DNA from: Hanamia caeni
GTDB taxonomy: Bacteria > Bacteroidota > Bacteroidia > Chitinophagales > Chitinophagaceae
Assembly: GCF_003721595.1 (NCBI RefSeq)
Contig: NZ_RJJR01000005.1
Coordinates: forward strand, 1-64,000
Direction: 5' to 3'
DNA length: 64,000 bases
Below are positions 18,433 through 27,929 of this stretch, in pieces. A program made the position numbers and the translations under genes. The stretch's first letter is position 1, and each line of letters starts with the position of its first letter. The notes under the pieces are model-generated. The model made no database searches, was not told the DNA's origin, and saw nothing but the letters and a program-made list of their open reading frames with translations.

Positions 18433-19128
18433 ATGGCTTCTCCTTATTTTTTTGAAAAAGATATTCCGGAGGCAGATGAATTTGAATTGAGCGAAAGCTC
18501 TTCCAGGCACATCAGCCAGGTGTTGAGAATGAAAGAAGGAGCGGGTATTATACTTACTAACGGTAAAGGCTACACGCTAAATGCGGTTATCGCCACTCCT
18601 GACAAAAAACACACCCGGATAAAAATAATTTCCAAAGAATTTAATGAAATTCCGCGGCCGGAAACATGCATTGCTATTTCATTGATAAAAAATAATAACC
18701 GTTTTGAATGGTTTGCGGAAAAAGCCACTGAATTGGGTATTTCCCGTATTGTTCCTTTAGTTTGCCATCGTACTGAAAAATCTCATTTTAAAAAGGAAAG
18801 GATTACGTCAATTTTAATTAGTGCGATGCTTCAAAGCCAGCAGTCGTGGCTTCCTGAGTTGAGTGAGGTTACCTCATTCGATGAAATAATTAAAAATGCA
18901 AATTTTGAACAGAAGTTTATAGCTCATTGCTTGCCCGGGCAAAAAAATCTTTTAAAAAATGTGGTATTGTCAAATGCTTCAAAAATAGTCCTGATTGGAC
19001 CTGAAGGAGATTTTACTCCGGAAGAAATAGCAACCGCCCTTCAAAATAATTTTTTGCCGGTTAGCCTTGGTGAAACCCGGCTCAGAACAGAAACTGCCGG
19101 CATAGTGTCGGCAGTTATGATAAAATAA
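18433..19128 (+). CDS. rsmE: 16S rRNA (uracil-1498-N3)-methyltransferase
   Basis: This 231-residue SPOUT methyltransferase modifies U1498 of 16S rRNA in the ribosomal decoding region. An N-terminal PUA-like domain (HISQVLRMKEGAGI) precedes the C-terminal knotted domain with FEWFAEKATELGIS, LIGPEGDFTPEEI and SLGETRLRTETA, the AdoMet-binding signature. ATG at 18433 (MASPYFFEKDI) matches the family start; a longer frame from 18364 would overlap dnaB by 35 bp and is not favoured. The stop codon is embedded in a 34-bp 3' element. Confidence 0.92.
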   Translation: MASPYFFEKDIPEADEFELSESSSRHISQVLRMKEGAGIILTNGKGYTLNAVIATPDKKHTRIKIISKEFNEIPRPETCIAISLIKNNNRFEWFAEKATELGISRIVPLVCHRTEKSHFKKERITSILISAMLQSQQSWLPELSEVTSFDEIIKNANFEQKFIAHCLPGQKNLLKNVVLSNASKIVLIGPEGDFTPEEIATALQNNFLPVSLGETRLRTETAGIVSAVMIK

Positions 19129-19155
19129 AAATCTTATATATTTCTTCGTTTACTG
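19122..19155 (+). repeat. Copy of the 34-bp 3'-end element, overlapping the rsmE stop
   Basis: Perfect 5' half (AAAATAAAAATC at 19122-19133, containing the rsmE TAA), then TATTTCTTCGTTTACTG at 19139-19155. Sense with rsmE, before the convergent regulator gene. No hairpin terminator is seen. Confidence 0.8.
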
Positions 19156-19177
19156 AATCATTCGATAGTAATCGGAA

Positions 19178-19876
19178 CTATTCCTGAACTACCAGCCTGA
19201 AGCCGTTTCCATGAATATTTACGATTTCAATATTTGGGTCGCCTTTTAAATATTTTCGCAGCTTGGCGATATACACGTCCATGCTACGGCCATTGAAATA
19301 CGTATCGCTGCCCCAGATTCTTTTTAAAGCAGTTTCCCTGGGCAGTAAATCGTTCTTATATTCCGCAAGCATCTTTAAAAGCTCGTTTTCCTTGGGAGAT
19401 AAGGTTTGTACATCTTTCCCGATGCCCAACTGACGCAGGCGTGGATTGAAATGATATTTACCTAAATCATATTCTGCATTTGCTTCTTCACGGTGCAACT
19501 CTTCATTACGTTTAAGGATAGCTTTTATTTTATGAAGTAAAACATCGCTGTCGAAAGGCTTGGTGATATAATCATCGGCACCCAGTTTGTAACCTTTTAT
19601 AATATCATCTTTCATAGTTTTTGCCGAAAGGAAAAACAGGGGCATATCCGGATCTACATTCCTGATTTCTTCTGCCACCGTAAATCCATCCATATTGGGC
19701 ATCATCACATCCAACAGGCACAAATCGAATTTTTCGCGCTGAAAGGCAGCCAGGCCAAGCCTTCCGTCTCTTTCAAGCACAACGTCATAATCATTAAGTT
19801 CCAGAAAGTTTTTCAGCACCATTCCAAGGTTAGGATCGTCTTCACAGATAAGAATTTTAGGTTTATTATTTTCCAT
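19178..19876 (-). CDS. OmpR-family response regulator, orphan
   Basis: This 232-residue protein has an N-terminal receiver (acidic pair ED near 12-14, phospho-acceptor Asp near 56 in LLDVMMPNMDG, conserved lysine in YITKPFD) and a C-terminal winged helix (TLSPKENELLKML, GSDTYFNGRSMDVYIAKLRK). It resembles the RprY type of Bacteroidota. No histidine kinase is adjacent, so its sensor is encoded elsewhere. It is a phosphorylation-dependent transcription regulator with unknown targets. Confidence 0.92.
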   Translation of the reverse strand: MENNKPKILICEDDPNLGMVLKNFLELNDYDVVLERDGRLGLAAFQREKFDLCLLDVMMPNMDGFTVAEEIRNVDPDMPLFFLSAKTMKDDIIKGYKLGADDYITKPFDSDVLLHKIKAILKRNEELHREEANAEYDLGKYHFNPRLRQLGIGKDVQTLSPKENELLKMLAEYKNDLLPRETALKRIWGSDTYFNGRSMDVYIAKLRKYLKGDPNIEIVNIHGNGFRLVVQE

Positions 19877-20032
19877 AACTTTTTGGGTTTATTTAATTTA
19901 AAGGTATTTAGTTTTTATGAAATATCTTTTACATATTTAATGCCATAAATATTCAGGCTAATGTATTTACTTAAAAGTTAAAACAATCTTACTTTTTCAA
20001 ATTGACTTTGTAACTTTCAAAAAAAATAAAAG

Positions 20033-21577
20033 ATGGACAAAAAGGCGGACTTTTTACAGGCGATAAAAAATGGATACACTTTTAAGGGCGAGACAATTAA
20101 AATAGGAGCTGGCATACTTGATGGTGAAGTGATCCCCGAAGCTGAGGTATTTATTCCTTTATCTACTATGAACCGCCATGGATTAGTAGCGGGCGCCACG
20201 GGCGGTGGAAAAACGAAATCTTTTCAAATGATAGCTGAAGGATTAAGCGATGCTTCCGTTCCCTGCCTGCTCATGGATATCAAAGGCGACCTAAGCGGCA
20301 TAGCGGCTGCCGGAACTGCCAACGATAAAATAAATTCCCGTTACCAAAAACTGCAGATGGAATACAAACCCACTACTTTCCCGGTGGACCTTCTTTCCTT
20401 AAGTTCTCAAAAAGGAGTAAAGCTTAGAGCAACCGTTTCAGAATTTGGGCCCATTTTAATGAGTAAAATTTTAGGATTGAATGATACGCAGGGTGGCGTG
20501 GTAGCAATGATCTTTAAATATTGCGATGATCAAAAACTACCACTTGTAGATCTGAAGGATTTTATTAAAGTATTACAATACGTGGGCAACGAAGGCAAAA
20601 GTGAATTACAAAAATCGTATGGAAATATTTCAACAACTTCCACCGGCACCATATTAAGAAAAGTGATTGAATTGCAGCAGCAGGGCGCCGATTTATTTTT
20701 TGGTGAAAAGAGCTTTGAAGTGGAAGATTTTATGCGAATGGATGATCAGGGTCGTGGAATGATAAGCGTTTTAAGAGTCACAGATATCCAGGATAAACCC
20801 AAACTGTTTTCCACTTTTATGTTGCAGATGTTGGCAGAGTTGTATTCTGTTTGCCCCGAGGAAGGCGATCTTGATAAGCCTAAGCTGATAATTTTTATTG
20901 ACGAAGCCCATTTGATTTTTGAAGAAGCCAGCAAGGCGCTTCTCGATCAAATAAATACCGTCATAAAACTCATAAGATCCAAAGGAATCGGGATTTATTT
21001 CTGCACTCAAAATCCGATGGACGTGCCCGCGAGTGTTTTAGGCCAACTGGGTTTAAAAATCCAACATTCTCTAAGGGCATTTACCGCCAACGATCGCCAG
21101 GTGATAAAGCAAACAGCGCAGAATTATCCCGAAACTACTTTTTATCAAACGGCAGATCTCATTACTCAATTGGGTATTGGTGAAGCGCTGGTTACCTTAT
21201 TAAATGAAAAAGGAATTCCTACACCGCTGGTACATACGATGATGTGTACGCCCAGAAGTCGCATGGACGTACTTACTGAGTCTGAAATTGATTCGATTGT
21301 AAATAAATCCAAACTGGCTGCAAAGTATAACCAGGTTATCGATTCTGATAGCGCTTATGAAATGCTGACAGCGAAATTGCAGGAAGCTGCTGCTAATCCT
21401 CCGGTGACATCCACAACCAAAAATGCTAAGCCTGAAGAAAGTACCCTGGAAAAGGTGGTAAACAACACCGTAGTAAAAAGTATGATGCGCACTGCCGGTA
21501 CTACAATTGTGAGAAGTTTGCTGGGTTCGCTGGGCCTTGGCGGAAGGAGCAGGAAGTCATCTTCCGGATGGTTTTAA
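20033..21577 (+). CDS. HerA-like ATPase of the DUF853 family
   Basis: This 514-residue protein has a beta-barrel-like N-terminus, Walker A GATGGGKTKS (about 53-62), LLMDIKGDLSGIAAAG, Walker B LIIFIDEAHLIFEEASKALL near 285, and an arginine-finger-type region (IGIYFCTQNPMDVPASVLGQ). This is the DUF853/YjgR group of HerA-FtsK-type hexameric ATPases. The C-terminal 70 residues look flexible and end in glycine- and serine-rich sequence. No NurA nuclease lies beside it, unlike archaeal HerA loci. Its biological role is not established. Confidence 0.88.
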   Translation: MDKKADFLQAIKNGYTFKGETIKIGAGILDGEVIPEAEVFIPLSTMNRHGLVAGATGGGKTKSFQMIAEGLSDASVPCLLMDIKGDLSGIAAAGTANDKINSRYQKLQMEYKPTTFPVDLLSLSSQKGVKLRATVSEFGPILMSKILGLNDTQGGVVAMIFKYCDDQKLPLVDLKDFIKVLQYVGNEGKSELQKSYGNISTTSTGTILRKVIELQQQGADLFFGEKSFEVEDFMRMDDQGRGMISVLRVTDIQDKPKLFSTFMLQMLAELYSVCPEEGDLDKPKLIIFIDEAHLIFEEASKALLDQINTVIKLIRSKGIGIYFCTQNPMDVPASVLGQLGLKIQHSLRAFTANDRQVIKQTAQNYPETTFYQTADLITQLGIGEALVTLLNEKGIPTPLVHTMMCTPRSRMDVLTESEIDSIVNKSKLAAKYNQVIDSDSAYEMLTAKLQEAAANPPVTSTTKNAKPEESTLEKVVNNTVVKSMMRTAGTTIVRSLLGSLGLGGRSRKSSSGWF

Positions 21578-21637
21578 TTCATATTAGAGATTTTTAGCGG
21601 TCTAAAACCGTTCGCTCAATAAAATCCACCGTTCAGT

Positions 21638-21676
21638 AAATAAAGCCGCTGCTTGTAAGTATAAGCGGTTTATTTT
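21638..21676. terminator. Bidirectional intrinsic terminator between DUF853 gene and recQ-type gene
   Basis: AAATAAAGCCGCT (21638-21650) pairs with AGCGGTTTATTT (21664-21675) apart from one bulged G. A- and T-rich flanks make it functional in both directions for the convergent genes. Confidence 0.7.
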
Positions 21677-21812
21677 ATGCTATTCAGCCTCAAATTGTAG
21701 TTACAGATAAAAGATTTCCTACTATATTTGTCTCGGTTTTTCATAGGATATTGGATTTTAAAGCGGGACTAGATTTCTATCTGGGTCCCCTTTTTTTTAA
21801 AAGGCCTTTCAG

Positions 21813-23726
21813 TTATTTCCCAGCTAATTTTATTGATCCTTCCTGGTCCACTGTTACGGCTTCTTCTTCCCGCAGAAACTTTAATACAGTTCTGATTTTG
21901 TCTCTTTTTACACTGGTGAGAATATTGAAAATTTCCTGCAGCGTTACTGCCTTCTCCTTCATTGTATTCTTAATTTCAGAAGAAATTGCGTTGAATTCTT
22001 CTTGAGAAAGTGCGCTGTTATTTTCACGGAGACAATTATCGCAGATGCCGCATGGCCGCAAATATTCACCGTTAAAATAATGACCGATAGCCGCACTCCG
22101 GCATTCGTCACTTAATTTACAAAAGCGAATCATTGCCTGTAATCTTTTTTCATAAGCTTCTTTTCGCTGGCGGACATTTTTTTGATTTATAAATAATTCA
22201 TCGGTTCTTACACGATTTTTCAAAAAATAAATCTGTGGTTTTTCTTTTTGGGGAGTGTATTTAATTATTCCGAAAGCGGCTAAACCATTAAGATTTTGCA
22301 ATAATAATTTTTTATTCATTCCGGCAAGACCTGACAACTCTTTTTCATTGATAAAAGCCGGGAAATCAAAAATACCATCATAAGAGCGCAATAAACTTTT
22401 TACAATTTCTGCGTATTCGGGTTGTGCTGACTCAAAGTCATTCAACTGATCTTTCGTTACACAAAATTCAACAGTTGAAGGCATAAAAAATTGTTCACTA
22501 TACGTAATTAACTCTTCCTGCTCCAGAATTTTCAACACATTGTTTACGGTGATAGCATTCAGTTTGAAATTTTTTGAAAAAGTGTTAATATCAAATTCGT
22601 AATACATTCCTTCGCCACTATTGGCGGGGATTTGTAAAAAGCTACATAAATCCCTGTATATATTCTTAATCACTTCATTAGCCGGGAAACGGGTTTCAAC
22701 CTGCTGTTTCAATGCCAGTAATTCGTTCCCGCTATAAAGCAAAACTGCATAGGCTTTTTTGCCATCGCGTCCGGCTCTGCCCGCTTCCTGGTAATAATTT
22801 TCAAGAGCATCCGGAACATCAAAGTGAATCACCACTCTCACGTCTGGCTTATCTATTCCCATTCCAAAAGCATTGGTACATGAAATAATCCGCATTTTTC
22901 CATTTATCCAATCTTCCTGCTTGCTATTCCTTTCTTCAGCGGTGAGGCCTGCATGGTAAAAGCCCGAGTTTATTCCATTCAAATTTAAGAGGTCAGAAAT
23001 TTGTTTGGTATGTTTTCTTGTCCGGCAATAAACAATTCCGCTGCCGGACACTTTGTTTAAAATGTGTAGCAATTTATTTTCTTTTGAATAAAGCTCAAAA
23101 GCACTGTAAGAAAGATTAGGCCTTTCGAATGATTGCTGAAAAATCTTAAAGGATTTTTTAAATTGAAGCTTTTCACAAATGTCGCTTTGGACATCACGGG
23201 TGGCAGATGCAGTCAGCGCTAAAAATGGAACATCTTTAAAATTTTCACGAATAGCTGCAATCCGTAAATAAGGAGGCCTGAAATCGTAGCCCCATTGAGA
23301 GATGCAGTGAGCCTCATCTACTGCTATAAGACTTACCTTAATTAAGGGAAGGTATTCAAGGAATAATTCCGTTTCTAATCTTTCAGGCGACACATATAAA
23401 AATTTGAAATTACCATAGGCTGCATTTTTCAGCGTTTTTTCTACTTCATGAAACTTCATTCCTGAGTAGATCGAAAGTGCGGAAATTCCTTTTTGCTTCA
23501 GATGGAATACCTGGTCTTTCATTAAGGCTATTAGCGGACTTATTACGATGCACACACCTTCCTGCAACATGGAAGGAACCTGGAAGCAAACAGATTTTCC
23601 GCCACCTGTAGGCAGCATAGCAAGCGTATCATTGCCTTGCAAAACGGAATGTATAATTTCTGCCTGCAACGGTCTGAATGAATCATAACCCCAGTATTTT
23701 TGTAAGACTTGCGAAGGCGTCAGCAT
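21813..23726 (-). CDS. RecQ-family ATP-dependent DNA helicase, short form
   Basis: 637 residues from ATG 23726 (a TTG seven codons upstream is possible). Superfamily 2 motifs are clear: FRPLQAEII, Walker A LPTGGGKS near 33-40, VDEAHCISQWGYDFRP near 135, TASAT, and GRAGRDG. A zinc site follows (C-x-LSDEC near 532, then CGICDNC near 555) with a winged-helix RQC-like end. It stops before an HRDC domain, so it is shorter than E. coli RecQ, as in many Bacteroidota. It unwinds 3'-5' and acts in recombination repair. Confidence 0.92.
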   Translation of the reverse strand: MLTPSQVLQKYWGYDSFRPLQAEIIHSVLQGNDTLAMLPTGGGKSVCFQVPSMLQEGVCIVISPLIALMKDQVFHLKQKGISALSIYSGMKFHEVEKTLKNAAYGNFKFLYVSPERLETELFLEYLPLIKVSLIAVDEAHCISQWGYDFRPPYLRIAAIRENFKDVPFLALTASATRDVQSDICEKLQFKKSFKIFQQSFERPNLSYSAFELYSKENKLLHILNKVSGSGIVYCRTRKHTKQISDLLNLNGINSGFYHAGLTAEERNSKQEDWINGKMRIISCTNAFGMGIDKPDVRVVIHFDVPDALENYYQEAGRAGRDGKKAYAVLLYSGNELLALKQQVETRFPANEVIKNIYRDLCSFLQIPANSGEGMYYEFDINTFSKNFKLNAITVNNVLKILEQEELITYSEQFFMPSTVEFCVTKDQLNDFESAQPEYAEIVKSLLRSYDGIFDFPAFINEKELSGLAGMNKKLLLQNLNGLAAFGIIKYTPQKEKPQIYFLKNRVRTDELFINQKNVRQRKEAYEKRLQAMIRFCKLSDECRSAAIGHYFNGEYLRPCGICDNCLRENNSALSQEEFNAISSEIKNTMKEKAVTLQEIFNILTSVKRDKIRTVLKFLREEEAVTVDQEGSIKLAGK

Positions 23727-23859
23727 CAGATTTGTATGAAAATCCAAGATAGCACTTGTTAACCTTCATCCAAAATAAAATGGCACGATTGCAAAAGCAA
23801 AATTTTTCATTCTGAATTGCAATTTTATTTTAAGGGTAGTTATGCCTTAAATTTACAAA

Positions 23860-24288
23860 ATGATAGAATTGGAGATTTATTTCGATTATAGTGAAATAGA
23901 TAAAGCGGCCAAAAAATTTTTAGAGGCCATAGATTCCAGGAAAATATTTGCTTTTTCAGGCGATCTTGGAGCCGGCAAAACCACGTTTATTACTGCGCTT
24001 TGCAAAGCATTGGGTGTTTATGAAACCATTACCAGTCCCACGTATTCAATAATACAAGAATATAAAACAGGGGAAAATCAAACCATTTTTCATATTGACT
24101 TATACCGCATTAAAAGCAAGCAGGAAGCTATTGATGCAGGGGTGGAAGATTGCTTATTGAGTAATGAGCTGTGCATGGTGGAATGGCCTGAAAGAGCGCC
24201 GGAGATTTTTCCTGTCTCTGCTGTCTTTTCGCAAATGATTATCCTGTCGGATACGAAAAGAAAATTGATTATACAATTACCGGCTTAA
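23860..24288 (+). CDS. tsaE: tRNA threonylcarbamoyladenosine biosynthesis ATPase
   Basis: This 142-residue P-loop protein has FSGDLGAGKTTFITALCKALG (Walker A near 33-41), ITSPTYSIIQEY (the T-S-PT-x switch), the FHIDLYRIKSKQEAIDAG segment and a CMVEWPERAPE motif. TsaE, with TsaB and TsaD, makes t6A37 in tRNAs reading ANN codons. It starts a two-gene cluster with alanine dehydrogenase 37 bp downstream. Confidence 0.95.
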   Translation: MIELEIYFDYSEIDKAAKKFLEAIDSRKIFAFSGDLGAGKTTFITALCKALGVYETITSPTYSIIQEYKTGENQTIFHIDLYRIKSKQEAIDAGVEDCLLSNELCMVEWPERAPEIFPVSAVFSQMIILSDTKRKLIIQLPA

Positions 24289-24325
24289 AAATTTAAATTT
24301 ATATCCCCAAAAAAGTAAATATTTA

Positions 24326-25540
24326 ATGGCAACTTCAAAACCTTTCGTTTCATCTTCCTTTACTTATGAAACCCTGGAAGAAACCCTTGACATTAAACCT
24401 AAAGGCGCAGATTTATTTATCGGTATTCCCAAGGAATCTTCTTTTCAGGAAAACCGAATTGCGCTCACTCCCGAGGCGGTAGCCGTGCTGGTGGCAAACG
24501 GGCATAGGGTAATAATGGAAAGCAAAGCGGGAGACGGCGCCAGTTATTCTGATACTGATTACAGTGAAGCCGGCGCTAAAATCAGCAAAGACAAAAAAGA
24601 GATATTCGATTGCGATATTCTTGTAAAGAGCGCACCGGTTTGCGAAACAGAAATTGATTTTGTGAAGCCAAATCAATTTATCATTTCGCCAATCCATGTT
24701 ACGGCTATGAAGCGTGATATTCTGGAACAAATGATGGAGAAAAGGATCACTGCATTAAGTTTTGAAAATCTCAAAGATGACAGTGGCCACAATCCCATCG
24801 TTAGAAGCATGAGCGAAATTGCCGGCAGTGCGGTGATGTTAATTGCCGGACAGTATTTAAGCAATGCGAATAACGGAAAAGGCGTACTTGTTGGCGGAAT
24901 TTCAGGAATACCACCCACGAAAGTAATTATTATAGGAGCGGGCATTGTAGGAGAGCAAGCCGCGCGAACTGCGCTGGCCATGGGCGCCAGTATAAAAATT
25001 TTTGACAACAGTATTTACCGGTTAAAGCGTTTGCAAAACAATATTGGAATGCGGTTGTTCACTTCAGTTATTGAGCCAAAAATATTGTCGAAGCAGTTAA
25101 AAACGTGTGACGTGGCGGTGGGCGCTTTGGCCGCTTCAGGGGGAAGAACACCCATGGTGGTCACAGAGGAAATGGTAAGCAGGATGCGGCCCGGAAGCGT
25201 GATAGTTGATGTAAGCATTGACCATGGCGGGTGCTTTGAAACTTCAGAAATCACATCCCATACAAGTCCAGTTTTTAAAAAATTTGATGTAATTCATTAT
25301 TGTGTGCCAAATATTCCAAGCGGATTTGCAAGAACTGCTTCGCAGGCGATCAGCAACGTGCTGATGCCATTAATGCTTGAAATGGCCGATGACGGCGGAT
25401 TTGAAAATCTTGTGTGGCATAAATTAAATATCAGGAGTGGTATTTATTTATTCAAGGGCTCGCTCACTAATTTTCATCTCAGCCAAAGGTTCGATCTGAA
25501 ATTTACAGATCTTAATTTGCTTATCGCAAGCCGGCGGTAA
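24326..25540 (+). CDS. ald: Alanine dehydrogenase (AlaDH/PNT family)
   Basis: This 404-residue protein has the PNT N-terminal motif GIPKESSFQENRIALTPEAV, AGDGASYSDTDY, and the NAD-binding loop IIGAGIVGEQAARTALAMGA. It also has the segment SVIVDVSIDHGGCFETSE and the C-terminal PNIPSGFARTASQA. It converts alanine to pyruvate and ammonium with NAD+. The N-terminus is about 30 residues longer than the classical enzyme and the tail resembles Bacteroidota homologues. Opposed by a convergent arginase-fold gene; a 34-bp element starts 5 nt after its stop. Confidence 0.88.
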   Translation: MATSKPFVSSSFTYETLEETLDIKPKGADLFIGIPKESSFQENRIALTPEAVAVLVANGHRVIMESKAGDGASYSDTDYSEAGAKISKDKKEIFDCDILVKSAPVCETEIDFVKPNQFIISPIHVTAMKRDILEQMMEKRITALSFENLKDDSGHNPIVRSMSEIAGSAVMLIAGQYLSNANNGKGVLVGGISGIPPTKVIIIGAGIVGEQAARTALAMGASIKIFDNSIYRLKRLQNNIGMRLFTSVIEPKILSKQLKTCDVAVGALAASGGRTPMVVTEEMVSRMRPGSVIVDVSIDHGGCFETSEITSHTSPVFKKFDVIHYCVPNIPSGFARTASQAISNVLMPLMLEMADDGGFENLVWHKLNIRSGIYLFKGSLTNFHLSQRFDLKFTDLNLLIASRR

Positions 25541-25545
25541 AGCCT

Positions 25546-25579
25546 GAAATAAAAATCTTCTTTATTTATTGCTTTACTC
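25546..25579 (+). repeat. Copy of the 34-bp 3'-end element, after ald
   Basis: GAAATAAAAATC, five bases, then TATTTATTGCTTTACTC ending at 25579 (last base C instead of G). It begins 5 nt after the ald stop, in the sense direction. Confidence 0.75.
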
Positions 25580-25597
25580 ATTTGGGTAAAATAAAAA

Positions 25598-26728
25598 TCA
25601 TATGTCCCTTTCCTGAGCTCTTAACCATCTTTCAGGGATTTGGTTGCTGCTGGCGACAAGGTAATCTTTATAACTGCAGGCTATCATTTTTTTATCCGGC
25701 ATCTGCATCCACCAGCGCCCTGTTTTTTTGCTTTGAAGAAAAACAGTATCCACTTCTGCAAAGGCTGTATGGTATTCAGTAAAATTCTGGCGGTCGTGCA
25801 ATCCTGATTCATGGCGCCTTTTATGTCTTCCATCGATAAAATACCAAATCATTTGCGCTATTTGCAATGCGGTGAGCTCTTCGCGATCTTTGGAAGCATC
25901 AAAACCATATAATCCCATTGTAGAAACAGAAGGACTCATGCCTGCATAACGGGCAAGCGTACACGCTTCTTCGCCCGACAAGCCATTAGGGCTGCAATTG
26001 TTTGCAGGCGCATCGCTGTTTTTTATGGCGTCAATGTCAAAACTGATTAAGGATGAATTGCGCAATACGGGCTCCATCTCTGCGAGCGCTTCTTTTACTT
26101 TTCCTACCCTGAAACAATCAAACCGGAGCTTATCCATTGTTTCAAGCATACCCGGATGAACAAAATAACTCTGAAAAGCAATATGATTATAATGCCTCAC
26201 CATGTTGGGTTCGCCGGTAAGCATTTCCATCAAAAAATTTTCACTCCGCAAGGGTGATTCGCTTTTCAAATCAATCTTCGCGTCCACAATTGTGGTTTCA
26301 ATAATCCTGTTTAATTCTTTGTAGGCATTATATTGGGCAATTGTATTATCATGTGAGCCTCCGATAATGACAACGGTTTTATTAAGCTGGAGTAATTCTT
26401 TCAATACAATGGTGGCGGCGGCAAAGCTATCATTTAAGGAGGCGCCACTTTTTATATTGCCGATGTCTGCAATAGAAATTTCTTTATGCCAGTAGTATAA
26501 TTCATAAAGCTTTTTCCGGATGGCATCCGCCGAACTCCGGCTAACATTTTTTCCTTCACCCCTGAATTCATCCATGCCTACAATTATAATTTCCACCTCT
26601 GAAATGTCAGGCATTTCTTCTTCAAATATTTTTATTGCGTTTCCCAGTTGTTGTTCGCCGTAATTTGTATCACCATTGATGGCAGCAGTTTGCAGGGGAA
26701 TTAAGTATTCGGTTAAATCGTAAGTCAA
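25598..26728 (-). CDS. Arginase/formimidoylglutamase-fold protein with altered metal motif
   Basis: 376 residues from TTG 26728; a TTG at 26758 would also fit, but it lies upstream of a TAnnTTTG box at 26746-26753. The ureohydrolase motifs are GGSHDN near 121 (first metal histidine), DAKID near 147 in place of the usual DAHxD, and SFDIDAIKNSDAP near 227. The middle histidine ligand of the two-manganese centre is thus lysine. Family members hydrolyse guanidino or formimino groups (arginine, agmatine, formiminoglutamate). With the ligand change, activity and substrate are uncertain. Convergent with ald. Confidence 0.75.
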   Translation of the reverse strand: MTYDLTEYLIPLQTAAINGDTNYGEQQLGNAIKIFEEEMPDISEVEIIIVGMDEFRGEGKNVSRSSADAIRKKLYELYYWHKEISIADIGNIKSGASLNDSFAAATIVLKELLQLNKTVVIIGGSHDNTIAQYNAYKELNRIIETTIVDAKIDLKSESPLRSENFLMEMLTGEPNMVRHYNHIAFQSYFVHPGMLETMDKLRFDCFRVGKVKEALAEMEPVLRNSSLISFDIDAIKNSDAPANNCSPNGLSGEEACTLARYAGMSPSVSTMGLYGFDASKDREELTALQIAQMIWYFIDGRHKRRHESGLHDRQNFTEYHTAFAEVDTVFLQSKKTGRWWMQMPDKKMIACSYKDYLVASSNQIPERWLRAQERDI

Positions 26729-26745
26729 TCTAATTTTTTTTTTGA

Positions 26746-26753
26746 CAAACCTA
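26746..26753 (-). promoter_or_regulatory. Candidate -7 promoter box for the arginase-fold gene (TAGGTTTG)
   Basis: Exact match to TAnnTTTG on the minus strand. Initiation about seven bases downstream would put the TTG at 26728 about 11 nt into the transcript, which supports that start codon. Confidence 0.4.
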
Positions 26754-26830
26754 AACAATAAATACAGAATAGGTAACTGCGAATAATTTCTTTTCTGAAA
26801 TTCAGAAAATGGAGCTGACGTTGTTTCACT

Positions 26831-26838
26831 TATTTTTG
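26831..26838 (+). promoter_or_regulatory. Candidate -7 promoter box for pheS (TATTTTTG)
   Basis: The box ends only 4 bp before the pheS ATG at 26843. If used, the mRNA would have essentially no 5' leader. Confidence 0.35.
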
Positions 26839-26842
26839 CAAA

Positions 26843-27874
26843 ATGGAAAATCTGCTAACGCAAATCAAAAATTTACAGGAAGAAATTGCTAATTTCTCGT
26901 CAGAACAAAAGGATCCGGCCGAAATATTCAGGATAAGATTTATTGGCTCAAATGGCTCGGTAAAATCTTTGATGAGCGAAATGAGAAATGTGCCACCTGA
27001 TCAAAAAAAGGAAATGGGAAAAGCGCTGAATGAATTGAAAATTTTTGCAGAAGGCAGATATGAAGCGCTAAAAAAAATTCCGGTTGACGAAAAGGATGCA
27101 AACGAAAAATTCATTGATTTATCCTTGCCCGGAGATTCGCTTCCTCTTGGAAGCCGCCACCCCATAAGTATTGTCAGAAATAAAATAATTTCCATTTTTC
27201 AACGCCTTGGCTTTGCCGTTGCTGAAGGGCCGGAAATTGAGGATGACTGGCATAATTTTACAGCGCTTAATTTGCCTGAAAACCACCCGGCGCGCGACAT
27301 GCAGGATACGTTTTACGTGTCTCAAAATCCCGCGTGGATGTTGCGCACCCACACCAGCAGCGTGCAGGTTCGTGAAATGGAAAAGGGAATATTACCTATC
27401 AGGATTATTTGCCCGGGAAGAGTGTACAGAAACGAAACCATCAGCGCGAGAGCTCATTGCTTTTTTCACCAGGTAGAAGGATTATACATCGCGGAAAATG
27501 TATCGTTTGCTGATCTGAAACAAACACTCTATTTTTTTGTTCAGGAAATGTTTGGCAAAGAAATCAAAATTCGATTCCGACCATCATATTTTCCATTTAC
27601 TGAACCAAGCGCCGAGATGGACATCTCATGCCTCATTTGTGGTGGCACGGGGTGTAATGTTTGCAAGCACACCGGATGGGTTGAAATATTAGGCTGTGGA
27701 ATGGTACATCCCAACGTGTTGGAAAATTGCAACATCGATCCTAACAAATATTCGGGTTTTGCTTTTGGAATGGGAATCGAAAGAATTACCATGCTCAAAT
27801 ACCAGATTAAAGATCTTAGAATTTTTAGTGAAAATGATTTACGATTCCTGAAGCAATTTGAAAACGTAGTGTGA
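26843..27874 (+). CDS. pheS: Phenylalanine-tRNA ligase alpha subunit
   Basis: This 343-residue class II synthetase catalytic subunit has an N-terminal coiled coil (1-85). The core has HPISIVRNKIISIFQRLGF, GPEIEDDWHNFTALNLPENHPARD, LRTHTSSVQVR, RVYRNETISARAHCFFHQVEG and the motif 3 region GFAFGMGIERITMLKYQI. The cysteine set CLICGGTGCNVCKHTGW is typical of the family. Partner of PheT, encoded about 10 kb away. Followed 55 bp later by a hydroxyacyl-CoA dehydrogenase gene. Confidence 0.97.
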   Translation: MENLLTQIKNLQEEIANFSSEQKDPAEIFRIRFIGSNGSVKSLMSEMRNVPPDQKKEMGKALNELKIFAEGRYEALKKIPVDEKDANEKFIDLSLPGDSLPLGSRHPISIVRNKIISIFQRLGFAVAEGPEIEDDWHNFTALNLPENHPARDMQDTFYVSQNPAWMLRTHTSSVQVREMEKGILPIRIICPGRVYRNETISARAHCFFHQVEGLYIAENVSFADLKQTLYFFVQEMFGKEIKIRFRPSYFPFTEPSAEMDISCLICGGTGCNVCKHTGWVEILGCGMVHPNVLENCNIDPNKYSGFAFGMGIERITMLKYQIKDLRIFSENDLRFLKQFENVV

Positions 27875-27929
27875 AATATTTATAAGATTAGGTCGCAACG
27901 TGTTGTTTATTTTAATTGAATAATCCATC

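Noticed and set aside
25573..25592. Hairpin TTTAC/GTAAA after ald as a terminator
   Set aside because: Only five A/T-rich pairs with a nine-base loop; too weak to call.
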